A stretch of 64,000 nt of DNA from Rhizobium sp. BK399 (GTDB lineage Bacteria; Pseudomonadota; Alphaproteobacteria; Rhizobiales; Rhizobiaceae): contig NZ_JACIAH010000013.1 of the NCBI RefSeq assembly GCF_014194695.1, positions 62,001 through 126,000 on the forward strand. The letters are read 5' to 3'. A model generated the notes under the pieces. It was not told the DNA's origin. It saw only the letters and a program-made list of their open reading frames with translations, and did not search any database. Shown here piece by piece: positions 27,738 through 36,629 of the stretch. Numbering within the stretch: position 1 is the stretch's first letter; each line of letters begins with the position of its first letter. The position numbers were made by a program, and so were the translations under genes.

Positions 27738-29354
27738 TTAGTGGCGGAAGTGCCGCATGCCGGTGAAGACCATCGCGACGTTGTGCTCATTTGCAGCATC
27801 GATCACTTCCTGGTCGCGCATGGATCCACCGGGCTGGATCACTGCCGTTGCACCAGCGGCGATCATGGACAGCAAGCCGTCGGCGAAGGGCAGGAAGGCC
27901 TCAGACGCCACTGCCGAACCGCGTGTCAGCGGCTCTGCAAGCCCGAGAGCCCTGGCTGCCTCCTCGGCCTTCAGGCCAGCGATACGGGCAGAATCGACGC
28001 GGCTCATCTGCCCTGCGCCAATGCCGGCCGTCTGTCCATCCTTGGCATAAACCACGGCGTTCGATTTGACATGCTTGGCTACCTTGAAGGCAAATTTCAT
28101 GTCTTCGAGTTCCTGCGGGGTCGGCGCACGCTTGGTAACCACCTTGAGCTCCAGATCCTCGGCCATGCCGTTGTCTCGGCTCTGCACAAGCAGGCCGCCG
28201 GAGACGGTTTTCGCCGTCAGGCCGGCTGAGCGCGGATCCGGAAGGCCACCTGCAGTCAGGAGACGAAGATTTGCCTTGCGTGCAACGATGGCTTTCGCTT
28301 CCTCGGTGACGTCGGGTGCGATGATAACTTCGGTGAAGAGCTTGATAATCTCTTCCGCCGTTTCCGCATCGAGCGTCTGGTTGAGCGCGATGATACCGCC
28401 AAAAGCCGAAACGGAATCGCAGGCAAGCGCGCGCTTGTAGGCTTCCAGCAGGTTGGTGCCGGTCGCCACGCCACAGGGGTTTGCGTGCTTGATGATCGCG
28501 CAGGCTGCTGCCTTTTCGGGCAGGAACTCGGCGACGAGTTCATAAGCCGCATCGGTGTCGTTGATGTTGTTGTAGGAAAGCTGTTTGCCCTGCAGCAGCG
28601 ACGCGGTGGCAACACCGGGGCGACGCTCGCCCGTCACATAGAATGCCGCCTTCTGATGCGGATTTTCGCCATAACGCATTTCTTCCTTGAGCACGCCGCC
28701 AATGACGCGATGACGCGGTGTGTCGATCGAAAGAGCTTCGGAAAACCAGTTGGAAATCATGGCATCATAAGCTGCCGTGCGCGCGAACGCCTTGGCGGCC
28801 ATCCGCTGGCGTAACGGATAGCTGGTCTGACCGGCGTCCGAAGCCAGTTGCTCGAGCAACTCAGGATAGTCCGCCGGATCGGTCAGGATCGTCACGTAGG
28901 CATGGTTCTTGGCCGATGCGCGGATCATCGCGGGGCCGCCAATATCGATATTCTCGACAGTCGTCGCATAGTCGCCGCCGGCAGCGCGAACATCCTCGAA
29001 CGGATAGAGGTTGACGACCACCAGGTCGATACCCTCGATGCCATGCGCCTTCATTGCCGCCTGATGTTCAGCATCGTCCCGAATGGCGAGCAGCCCACCA
29101 TGCACTTTCGGGTGCAGGGTCTTCACGCGACCATCCATGATCTCTGGAAAACCCGTGACCTCGGAAACATCGGTCACCGTAAGACCGGCCGCCGCAATTG
29201 TCTTGTGAGTGCCGCCGGTCGACAGGAGGCGAACGCCCTTGTCGGCGAGCGCACGCGCGAGTTCGACGATACCGGTCTTGTCCGATACCGAAAGCAACGC
29301 GGTCTTGACTGCGACCTTGTCGGGTGCGGGGATTTTCTTGGAAACAACGGCCAT
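27738..29354 (-). CDS. purH: Bifunctional AICAR transformylase / IMP cyclohydrolase
   Basis: A 538-residue enzyme for the last two steps of IMP synthesis. The N-terminal MGS-like cyclohydrolase domain (residues about 14-160) has LLSVSDKTGIVELARAL and STGGTHKTIA; the C-terminal transformylase domain has the catalytic Lys-His in IIKHANPCGVA near residue 285. The length is normal. The stop lies 15 bases from the convergent MFS gene end. Confidence 0.97.
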   Translation of the reverse strand: MAVVSKKIPAPDKVAVKTALLSVSDKTGIVELARALADKGVRLLSTGGTHKTIAAAGLTVTDVSEVTGFPEIMDGRVKTLHPKVHGGLLAIRDDAEHQAAMKAHGIEGIDLVVVNLYPFEDVRAAGGDYATTVENIDIGGPAMIRASAKNHAYVTILTDPADYPELLEQLASDAGQTSYPLRQRMAAKAFARTAAYDAMISNWFSEALSIDTPRHRVIGGVLKEEMRYGENPHQKAAFYVTGERRPGVATASLLQGKQLSYNNINDTDAAYELVAEFLPEKAAACAIIKHANPCGVATGTNLLEAYKRALACDSVSAFGGIIALNQTLDAETAEEIIKLFTEVIIAPDVTEEAKAIVARKANLRLLTAGGLPDPRSAGLTAKTVSGGLLVQSRDNGMAEDLELKVVTKRAPTPQELEDMKFAFKVAKHVKSNAVVYAKDGQTAGIGAGQMSRVDSARIAGLKAEEAARALGLAEPLTRGSAVASEAFLPFADGLLSMIAAGATAVIQPGGSMRDQEVIDAANEHNVAMVFTGMRHFRH

Positions 29355-29449
29355 GAGGCTTCTCCGTTTGGTCTTCGGGAGATATCCGGCGAGGGATAAG
29401 CGGATGATGGCGCCGCGTTAGCACAGCTTTGCCGCCGCGGAAACACTCG

Positions 29450-31114
29450 CTAGCCCTTGCGCGATAAAAACCAGCGTATTTCCGGCCGCTCGGGATAGGA
29501 GAAGGCGATCTCGATCTGGTCGGAACCGCAAATGCCCGAAGCATCCGCAAAGAAAACGTCCTCGCCGATGACGATCTCGTTGCCGGGCGACGAGAACAGC
29601 CATGTTTCTCCATCGGGCGCCGTCATCATCACCGACTCTTTGTCGAACTGCTTCAGATTGATGGATGGGTGAGCATGGAAGCGCGCCACCGCACGCACGG
29701 CCTCATCGACCTTGCCTTCCGGCGCAACCAACCGATCACAGCCCGTAACGATCAATCCCGTGGCGTTCAGGGTCAGCTCTCGCTCATGCAGAACACCGAA
29801 GGCGTTGAGGTAGCCGTCATGGCTTGCCTTGATCACGTCGCGGCCGTCATCGGCGAGCACGCGATCCACATTCAGGCTTTTCACGCCGTCAGTGATAACG
29901 TTTGCGACGAAGTCGGAGGACGCAAAACGGCTGGAAGAAGTGTCGTTGACGGTCACCGTGCTATGCGCAGCCGTCGTTCGAGCGATCTGCACGTAGCGCT
30001 TGCCGGCAAACTTCGGCGATCCGGAATTGACGATAAAGCGGTGACGTCCGGACGACATCTCAAACGACAGGCAACCCGCATGCGCCGTGCGCGACAGACT
30101 GCCGGCCGGCGGCAATCCTGTATCAGCAATGACCACCGTTCTACCTGAGGCTAACCGTTGATAACGTGAATGGGGCATCGCCTTGAAGGGATCACCCGCA
30201 GTCTCGTCGTACCGAAGCAACGACATCAATTCCGTCGCGAGCGTCGACGTTGCGCCGTTAAAAAGCGCAAGGTCGCCATCCTGGTGCCGGAAAAACCGCA
30301 GCGCTGGGTACATGCGATCGATGCCGGAAATCAGCTTCTGCGGCAAATCATGCCCGAGATTGACATAGGTTTGCCGGAGCGGAAGAAGATCCAAGAGCAA
30401 TTCCAGGCCGACGCGCGGATTGCGCGAGACATGCCCGCCATCCGGTAGAATCTGGCTGTCGAACTCCTGGTCCAGTGCATCAGCAGCGCGCCGAAGGGCA
30501 CCTGCGCGCGTCGGCATGGCAATAGAGGCCATTGCAAGGGCAATGCGCAATCGAAAGCGAACCTCGCCGGGTGGCGCGTACTTTGCCATGCGGCGCAGAA
30601 ATCGCACTTGGAAGGCTAGCGAGCGCAGGAAGCGGCGATAGAAGCCGCGATCGGCGTTATGGAGAACGACAGGCGAATGCGAGAGCCAGGAAATAACACG
30701 CTGCGCGGTAACATCGATCTCCCAGGCGATACCTTCGATGCGGCCGCCATGCAGCGACAGCCAATTGTTGACGATGGACCGGGCAACGCTCGAATGCAGG
30801 TCGCTCTTCTTGGTCCGCATGTGGCGGAGCCAGCCAAAACTATGAAGCCGCAGGGCGAATGATCGGGATGGGAGACTGAAATTGAAGGGCGACTTGCCAC
30901 CGGTTTCGAGGAGCCGACCGGCGAGCGGGAAGCGACCGTTCAAAATCTCGTCGGCCACATGCGGATCGACCGCGCGCAGGTCGGTGGGAGCGACGATCAA
31001 CCGCTCCGGGGCGTGAACGGTATGGCGGAAGAGACGCAGCCGCAGGATTGCTCCGCGGCACAGCGTGCGCCGCCAAGCCTCTCCCACGTAAAGAGTCGAG
31101 AACCCGGACCACAT
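29450..31114 (-). CDS. Heparinase II/III family protein
   Basis: A 554-residue protein. Residues about 60-300 form the alpha-helical toroid typical of polysaccharide lyases, and the C-terminal part from about 320 is the heparinase II/III beta-sandwich (HAGCLSFEMSSGRHRFIVNSG, AHSTVTVNDTSSSRF). Members of this family lie next to rsmB and purH in many Rhizobiales. No signal peptide is evident, so either it acts in the cytoplasm or it is exported by another route. The polysaccharide substrate is not known; true heparin cleavage is unlikely. Confidence 0.85.
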   Translation of the reverse strand: MWSGFSTLYVGEAWRRTLCRGAILRLRLFRHTVHAPERLIVAPTDLRAVDPHVADEILNGRFPLAGRLLETGGKSPFNFSLPSRSFALRLHSFGWLRHMRTKKSDLHSSVARSIVNNWLSLHGGRIEGIAWEIDVTAQRVISWLSHSPVVLHNADRGFYRRFLRSLAFQVRFLRRMAKYAPPGEVRFRLRIALAMASIAMPTRAGALRRAADALDQEFDSQILPDGGHVSRNPRVGLELLLDLLPLRQTYVNLGHDLPQKLISGIDRMYPALRFFRHQDGDLALFNGATSTLATELMSLLRYDETAGDPFKAMPHSRYQRLASGRTVVIADTGLPPAGSLSRTAHAGCLSFEMSSGRHRFIVNSGSPKFAGKRYVQIARTTAAHSTVTVNDTSSSRFASSDFVANVITDGVKSLNVDRVLADDGRDVIKASHDGYLNAFGVLHERELTLNATGLIVTGCDRLVAPEGKVDEAVRAVARFHAHPSINLKQFDKESVMMTAPDGETWLFSSPGNEIVIGEDVFFADASGICGSDQIEIAFSYPERPEIRWFLSRKG

Positions 31115-31224
31115 GTTTATTGTCTATTGACCCGCGTCGTTAAGAATAAGTGAATAAGCCCGGAATCAGTGACACTTACGTATCAAATTATGACAGGTGC
31201 TCAACTATGCCAGTTGCCTTTCAA

Positions 31225-32619
31225 TCAGGCAACACGGCGCATCATGACGGCGTAGAAACCGTCAAGTCCGCTGGCAAAACCGGAGGGAGCTTCGAGCATG
31301 TCGGGTGTGGTGCGGAATTCTCCGAGGGCATTGATGGCAGATTCCAGGCCCGGCCACTGCTGGGCATCAATGGCGACACGCTCAAGCATCGGTGTGTCGG
31401 AAAGTACGCGCGCGATTACCTCTTCGCCCTCGGCCGGATCAAGCGAGCAATTGGAAAAGACGATCGTCCCGCCCGGCTTCAACAAGGTTATCGCGTGTCG
31501 CAGCAGGCGTTCCTGAAGACTTGCAAGTTTCGCTATGTCATCCGGTCCCTTGGCCCAGAGAACATCGGGATGGCGACGCGTCGTTCCCGTCGATGAGCAG
31601 GGCGCATCGAGCAGTATGGCGTCGAAAAGCTCCGTCGGCTCGTATTTGGTGAGGTCGCTGGCAACAGTCTCGGCATTCAATCCAAGCCGATCGAGATTCC
31701 CTCGCAGTCGCTTGATGCGGTTTTCGGACTGTTCGACCGCAGTAACGTTGCCTCCGGCAAGGATGAGCTGGGCTGTCTTACCGCCGGGAGCTGCGCATAA
31801 ATCGGCAACGCGCTTGCCCGCCAAGTCGCCAAACAATTGGGCGGGAATGCTGGCTGCTGCGTCCTGAACCCACCACGCGCCTTCCGCAAATCCTTCCAGT
31901 GAGGGGACGCCACCCTCGAAGGCAGCCAGCCGAACACCACCGGTCGGCAGCACGAGGCCGCCCAGACGTTCCGCCCATCCCTGCGCGTCATCCTTGACCG
32001 TAAGATCGATAGCCGCCGGCTCCAGCTGCGAGTCAGAGATCGATCGCGCCCTTTCCTTGCCGTAGGCCTTCTCAAGCCGGTCGAGAAACCATTCCGGCAT
32101 TACTGGAATGGAGTTGATCTCGGCAAAGATCTGGTCTTTCTCGCCTCCAAGACGGCGCAGAACGGCATTCACCAGCTTTGCAAAACGGCGATTCCGGGGG
32201 TCCTGATTTGATTGCTCGACGGCGAGGTCGACCGCAGCGTGATCCGGCACATCAAGGTAGAGAATTTGCGCGGCGGCAATCGCAAGAACGTGATGCAGGG
32301 CCCGCGCGCCTTCCGGAAGGGGTGACTCAAGCAAGCCGGCGATTGCGGCGTCGATCCGCGGCAAATGGCGCAGCGTCGCATTGAGAATGGCGCGAACGAG
32401 GGCTCGGTCACCCTCATTGAGAGCCTTATACGCCGGATTGCCATGTTCATTGTCCAAGGCACCGTCAAGCGAAAGCTTCCGGTCGACGACGGCCGCCAGG
32501 ATCTTGGCCGCGGCAGCGCGAACCTGCAATCCGGGCTTTGCCGGAGCAGCGACAGAGCCCGAATTGGAAGACTTTGGTTTGCGAAATGGCTTTTTCTTGC
32601 CGTCAGAATTCAAGACCAC
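31225..32619 (-). CDS. rsmB: 16S rRNA (cytosine-C5) methyltransferase, RsmB/Sun family
   Basis: A 464-residue enzyme. A low-complexity basic start (KKKPFRKPKSSNSGS) precedes a NusB-like RNA-binding domain (about 30-165); the SAM-dependent methyltransferase domain follows with VADLCAAPGGKTAQL near residue 270 (SAM site), DAPCSSTGTTRRHPD near 340, and the catalytic-cysteine motif FSNCSLDPAEGE near 390. The start is GTG 32619, which overlaps the last ten bases of htpX; a later start inside the basic tail is possible. By family it methylates C967 of 16S rRNA. Confidence 0.93.
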   Translation of the reverse strand: MVLNSDGKKKPFRKPKSSNSGSVAAPAKPGLQVRAAAAKILAAVVDRKLSLDGALDNEHGNPAYKALNEGDRALVRAILNATLRHLPRIDAAIAGLLESPLPEGARALHHVLAIAAAQILYLDVPDHAAVDLAVEQSNQDPRNRRFAKLVNAVLRRLGGEKDQIFAEINSIPVMPEWFLDRLEKAYGKERARSISDSQLEPAAIDLTVKDDAQGWAERLGGLVLPTGGVRLAAFEGGVPSLEGFAEGAWWVQDAAASIPAQLFGDLAGKRVADLCAAPGGKTAQLILAGGNVTAVEQSENRIKRLRGNLDRLGLNAETVASDLTKYEPTELFDAILLDAPCSSTGTTRRHPDVLWAKGPDDIAKLASLQERLLRHAITLLKPGGTIVFSNCSLDPAEGEEVIARVLSDTPMLERVAIDAQQWPGLESAINALGEFRTTPDMLEAPSGFASGLDGFYAVMMRRVA

Positions 32620-33572
32620 GGACCTTTTGGCGGTTGTGAACCACCGCGATCAATACCGGTATTCGGAACCGAACGCGATTTGCGCATCGGATTATCAGCG
32701 CGAACCGGCGGCGTCGAGATATTCATGCCACCGCGCGCCATTTCCTGCAGCGCTGCGATCCGGTTTTCCGTGTTCGGGTGCGTGGAGAACAGATTATCCA
32801 TCCCAGCACCGGTCAGCGGATTGATGATGAACATGTGGGCGGTTGCCGGATTGCGCTCGGCATCGTAGTTCGGCACCTGCGAGGCGCCACGTGCGATCTT
32901 GCCAAGTGCCGATGCAAGCCACAGCGGATTACCACAAATCTCTGCACCACGGCGATCGGCCGAGTATTCGCGCGTCCGGCTGATGGCCATCTGCACCATC
33001 ATTGCAGCAAGCGGCGCGACGATCATCGCCAGCAACACCCCTACGAAACCGAGCGGATTGTTGTTGTTTTCTCGGTTGCCACTGAAGAAAAACGCAAAAT
33101 TTCCCAGCATGGAAATCGCGCCGGCAAGCGTCGCCGTGATGGTCATCGTCAAGGTGTCGCGATTCTGCACGTGCGCCAGTTCGTGCGCCATCACGCCGGC
33201 GACTTCCTGGGGCGTCAACGCACTCAGTAGCCCAGTGGACGCGGCAACGGCAGCGTTTTCCGGATTACGACCTGTCGCGAAGGCGTTTGGTTGTGGGCTG
33301 TCGTAGAGGTAGACCTTCGGCATCGGCAAGCCAGCATTGCGCGCCAAATCCCTTATGATCGTGAAAAACTCCGGCGCATTGCGCTCGTCGATCTCCTGGG
33401 CGTGATAAGCCGACAGCACCATCCGGTCGGAATTCCAGTAGGAAAAGAAGTTCATTCCGGCGGCGATCACGAACGCGATCATCATGCCGCCACGCCCGCC
33501 AATTAGGAAGCCGACGGCCATGAACAATGCGGTCATGAAGGCGAGCAACATGGCTGTACGGACAAGATTCAT
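32610..33572 (-). CDS. htpX: Membrane zinc protease HtpX
   Basis: A 320-residue M48 metalloprotease of the inner membrane, involved in quality control of membrane proteins. Two N-terminal membrane segments (residues 5-48), the zinc motif HELAH near residue 130 (GVMAHELAHVQNRDT), a second pair of membrane segments near 145-190, and the third ligand in EYSADRRGAEI near 205. ATG 33572 has GGAG seven bases upstream and is preferred to an in-frame TTG at 33584. The C-terminal tail of about 40 polar residues is longer than in E. coli, as is usual in rhizobia. Confidence 0.95.
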   Translation of the reverse strand: MNLVRTAMLLAFMTALFMAVGFLIGGRGGMMIAFVIAAGMNFFSYWNSDRMVLSAYHAQEIDERNAPEFFTIIRDLARNAGLPMPKVYLYDSPQPNAFATGRNPENAAVAASTGLLSALTPQEVAGVMAHELAHVQNRDTLTMTITATLAGAISMLGNFAFFFSGNRENNNNPLGFVGVLLAMIVAPLAAMMVQMAISRTREYSADRRGAEICGNPLWLASALGKIARGASQVPNYDAERNPATAHMFIINPLTGAGMDNLFSTHPNTENRIAALQEMARGGMNISTPPVRADNPMRKSRSVPNTGIDRGGSQPPKGPWS

Positions 33573-33692
33573 CGCTATCTCCAAAGTGCCCCTGAGCGGA
33601 CCGCATAAAACCAGAGGGTTTCAATTGCGGCGCTGGCGCTCTATGATTTGGTCATTCACCAGCCATTTTCAATGTTTTTCAGGCGGAATCGC

Positions 33693-33920
33693 ATGATGCA
33701 GCCAGCAGACAACGACAACGACGAAACCCTGGCGACTGAGGCTGCCGAGGCTCCTCGGAAGTTGCTATCACCGGCTGCCAAGCGCGCGCTTGCCGAGGCC
33801 GAAGAGCGGCGCCGAAACGAGAAGCCGGTAGAAATGCCTGCAGAGATAGGTGGCCGCGGCGGCGCAGATCCCTCGCGCTTTGGAGATTGGGAAATCAATG
33901 GCAGGGCGATCGATTTCTAA
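33693..33920 (+). CDS. DUF1674 / SDHAF4-like small protein
   Basis: A 75-residue protein. The C-terminal motif GGRGGADPSRFGDWEINGRAIDF (read around residues 52-75) is the hallmark of DUF1674, related to the mitochondrial succinate dehydrogenase assembly factor 4. The middle is an Ala/Glu/Arg-rich helix (SPAAKRALAEAEERRR). AGGCGG at 33681-33686 selects ATG 33693; an upstream frame start at 33648 or 33672 is less likely. Divergent from htpX. A role in SdhA maturation is inferred from the family. Confidence 0.85.
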   Translation: MMQPADNDNDETLATEAAEAPRKLLSPAAKRALAEAEERRRNEKPVEMPAEIGGRGGADPSRFGDWEINGRAIDF

Positions 33921-33933
33921 GTAAATATTCCTA

Positions 33934-33962
33934 TTGACTTTCACTCATGATCGGAATTTATT
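33934..33962 (+). promoter_or_regulatory. Predicted promoter of the secreted nuclease gene
   Basis: TTGACT (33934-33939), a 17-base spacer and TTTATT (33957-33962). A perfect inverted repeat GGAAT-TT-ATTCC (33953-33964) overlaps the -10 box. Transcription would start at about the ATG at 33969, so the mRNA may be leaderless. Confidence 0.45.
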
Positions 33963-33968
33963 CCTTTT

Positions 33969-34418
33969 ATGAGAAAGATTGCTCCCCTCGTTGCGCTTGC
34001 CCTTGTTGCGACCCCTGTAACGGCCGTTGCTCGCGACGAAATAGAAGGGCCTGTTTCGGCGGAAATCCTGAGGGTGATCGATGGCGACACGCTGCTGGTC
34101 GAAGCGCGTCCTTGGCCGCAGCAGACAATGGAAGTGTATGTCCGGATCCGCGGAATCGACGCGCCCGAAATGCACTCTAGCTGCGCTGAAACAAGACGCG
34201 CGGGGATCGACGCGCGCCATGCCCTCGAAACCCTGACATCGGGATCATCGGAAATCCAGCTGACGCAGATCGCGGGCGACAAGTATTTCGGCCGCATCCT
34301 GGCGAACGTCACCCTTTCAGATGGCAGGAATCCGGCTCAAGACATGCTGGAAGACGGGATCGTGCGGGCCTACAACGGCGGCCGAAAACCGCGAGAAACC
34401 TGCGGCGCAGAGAATTGA
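33969..34418 (+). CDS. Exported thermonuclease-like (SNase family) protein
   Basis: A 149-residue protein with a signal peptide (MRKIAPLVALALVATPVTAVA, cleavage near 21). The SNase fold is visible: ILRVIDGDTLLVEARPW near residue 35, RIRGIDAPEMHS near 60 (catalytic Arg and Glu plus a metal-binding Asp), and YFGRILANV near 105 (second catalytic Arg). All three catalytic residues seem kept, so it is likely an active calcium-dependent nuclease in the periplasm or medium. No clear ribosome-binding site precedes ATG 33969. Confidence 0.83.
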   Translation: MRKIAPLVALALVATPVTAVARDEIEGPVSAEILRVIDGDTLLVEARPWPQQTMEVYVRIRGIDAPEMHSSCAETRRAGIDARHALETLTSGSSEIQLTQIAGDKYFGRILANVTLSDGRNPAQDMLEDGIVRAYNGGRKPRETCGAEN

Positions 34419-34450
34419 AGCCGCCCCGATCGCTCGGAGCGGCTTCCTTC
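34417..34450 (+). terminator. Terminator between the nuclease gene and acsA
   Basis: Stem GAAGCCGC (34417-34424) / GCGGCTTC (34439-34446), extended inward by CCGA/TCGG, followed by CTTCTTT. It lies at the convergent ends of the two genes and may serve both. Confidence 0.65.
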
Positions 34451-34451
34451 T

Positions 34452-36407
34452 TTATGCGGTCGCCTTGTTCTGGCGGTTGGCGATGAGGTCATCGACTACT
34501 GCCGGATCGGCAAGCGTCGAGGTATCGCCGAGAGAGCCGAAGTCATCTTCGGCGATCTTGCGCAGGATACGGCGCATGATCTTGCCCGAACGCGTTTTTG
34601 GAAGACCCGGGGCAAACTGTATCTTGTCGGGTGCAGCGATCGGGCCGATTTCGCTGCGGACATGCTTGACCAGTTGCTGGCGCAAATCGTCCGAACCTTC
34701 GTTGCCGGCCATCAGCGTGACGTAGCAATAGATGCCCTGACCCTTGATCGGATGCGGGTAGCCCACGACAGCCGCCTCCGAGACAAGGTTGTGCGAAACG
34801 AGCGCGGATTCGACTTCGGCGGTACCGAGGCGGTGGCCTGAAACATTCAGCACGTCATCGACGCGACCGGTGATCCAGTAGTAGCCGTCCTCATCCCGTC
34901 GGCAGCCGTCGCCGGTGAAGTACTTGCCCTTGTAGGTCGAGAAGTATGTCTGGATGAAGCGCTCGTGATCGCCGTAGACGGTCCGCATCTGACCCGGCCA
35001 GCTATCGGTAATGCAGAGGTTTCCGTCGGCGGCACCCTCGAGTACATTGCCTTCATTATCGACCAGCTGCGGCTTCACGCCGAAGAACGGCATCGTCGCG
35101 GACCCCGGCTTCAGGTCGGTCGCGCCCGGAAGCGGCGTGATCATGTGACCGCCCGTTTCCGTCTGCCACCAGGTATCGATGACAGGGCAACGCTTGTCGC
35201 CAACGACATTGTAATACCATTCCCACGCTTCCGGATTGATCGGCTCGCCGACTGTTCCGAGCAGACGCAGGCTAGAGCGCGACGAGCGGGTGACGAAGTG
35301 ATCGCCAGCCCCCATCAGCGACCGGATCGCCGTCGGCGCCGTGTAGAAGATGTTGACCTTGTGCTTGTCGATAACCTCCCAGAACCGACCCTGGTCCGGA
35401 AAGTTCGGCACCCCCTCGAACATCAGCGTCGTCGCGCAGTTCGCAAGCGGACCGTAGACGATGTAGGAATGACCGGTGACCCAGCCGACGTCGGCGGTGC
35501 ACCAGTAGATATCGCCCGGATGGTAGTCGAAGACATACTCATGGGTCATTGCCGCGTAGACGAGATAGCCACCGGTCGTATGCAATACGCCCTTTGGCTT
35601 TCCCGTCGAGCCGGAAGTGTAAAGGATGAATAGCGGATCCTCCGCCCTCATCTTCACCGGCGGGCACTCCGGCTTAACCGTGGCGATTTCCTGATGGTAC
35701 CAGAGGTCGCGGCCCGGCGCCCAGCCGGTCTTGCCGCCGGTACGGCGCACCACGAGCACCTTGTCGACGATGACATGTTGGCGGGCGGCAATGTGAATGG
35801 CCGTGTCGGTATTGTCCTTCAGCGGAACAGGTTTGCCGCCGCGGACGCCTTCGTCGCAGGTGACCACGAAGGTGGATTCGCAATCGACGATACGCCCGGC
35901 CAGTGCTTCCGGAGAGAAGCCACCGAACACCACCGAATGGACTGCGCCGATGCGTGCGCAGGCGAGCATCGCGTAGGCCGCCTCCGGGATCATCGGCATG
36001 TAGATCGTGACGCGATCTCCCTTCTTGACGCCGTGCTTCTTCATCACGTTCGCCATCCGGCAAACATGCTCGTAAAGCTCGTTGTAAGTGATCTTCTTGT
36101 CGACGTACGGGTTGTCGCCCTCGAAGATGATTGCCGTCTGATTACCGTTGGTCTTCAGGTGCCGATCGATGCAGTTGTAGGAAACGTTCGTCTGCCCGTC
36201 CTCGAACCACTTGATCGAGACCCTGCCAGTAAAGGACGTGTTCTTGACCTTCGTGTAAGGCTTGAACCAATCGATCCGCTTGCCATGCTTGCCCCAGAAT
36301 TTGTCAGGGTTCTCGACGCTTTCCTCGTACCATTGTTCGTACTTGGCTCTATCGATAAGCGCATGGTTCTTCACCGGTTTTTGCACCGGGTAGATCTTTT
36401 CGGACAT
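34452..36407 (-). CDS. acsA: Acetyl-CoA synthetase
   Basis: A 651-residue AMP-forming enzyme that activates acetate. AMP-binding motif LYTSGSTGKPKG near residue 259, WWQTETGGH near 412, the hinge region ITGRVDDVLNVSGHRL near 515, and the C-terminal PKTRSGKIMRR near 605 containing the catalytic lysine that is acetylated in studied homologues (control by Pat/CobB). ATG 36407 follows GAGGAGGAG, a very strong ribosome-binding site; the frame remains open 20 codons further upstream. The length matches Acs. Confidence 0.97.
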   Translation of the reverse strand: MSEKIYPVQKPVKNHALIDRAKYEQWYEESVENPDKFWGKHGKRIDWFKPYTKVKNTSFTGRVSIKWFEDGQTNVSYNCIDRHLKTNGNQTAIIFEGDNPYVDKKITYNELYEHVCRMANVMKKHGVKKGDRVTIYMPMIPEAAYAMLACARIGAVHSVVFGGFSPEALAGRIVDCESTFVVTCDEGVRGGKPVPLKDNTDTAIHIAARQHVIVDKVLVVRRTGGKTGWAPGRDLWYHQEIATVKPECPPVKMRAEDPLFILYTSGSTGKPKGVLHTTGGYLVYAAMTHEYVFDYHPGDIYWCTADVGWVTGHSYIVYGPLANCATTLMFEGVPNFPDQGRFWEVIDKHKVNIFYTAPTAIRSLMGAGDHFVTRSSRSSLRLLGTVGEPINPEAWEWYYNVVGDKRCPVIDTWWQTETGGHMITPLPGATDLKPGSATMPFFGVKPQLVDNEGNVLEGAADGNLCITDSWPGQMRTVYGDHERFIQTYFSTYKGKYFTGDGCRRDEDGYYWITGRVDDVLNVSGHRLGTAEVESALVSHNLVSEAAVVGYPHPIKGQGIYCYVTLMAGNEGSDDLRQQLVKHVRSEIGPIAAPDKIQFAPGLPKTRSGKIMRRILRKIAEDDFGSLGDTSTLADPAVVDDLIANRQNKATA

Positions 36408-36524
36408 GGAACTCCTCCTCACTCGGACACCGGACGGAACGAAGCAGTCCGGCTTGGCTCTAGGCATTCATAGCAGGTCGCATTTGCCCGGCAATTAGAC
36501 AAAGGTCATTTCATTCGTGATCAA

Positions 36525-36553
36525 TTGCAATTCTGCGTCACTGCGGTTATATA
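36525..36553 (+). promoter_or_regulatory. Predicted promoter upstream of the TrcR gene
   Basis: TTGCAA (36525-36530), a 17-base spacer and TATATA (36548-36553), about 77 bases ahead of the start codon. It lies in the 222-base divergent gap between acsA and the DUF1013 gene. Confidence 0.45.
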
Positions 36554-36629
36554 GCGCCATATTTCCCGGACATAGTGGTGACAATCCACGGACCGCGACA
36601 CCGGCGCGGACGACAGAAGGACTATATCC

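Noticed and set aside
20402..29475. The identical 14-mer GCTAGCCCTTGCGC at the ends of pdxY and the heparinase-like gene
   Set aside because: Both cover the final codons and stop of two genes ending in similar residues; too short and with no other copies seen, so likely chance.
35694..36473. A 259-codon plus-strand frame inside acsA
   Set aside because: Antisense shadow of acetyl-CoA synthetase, which is well conserved on the minus strand.
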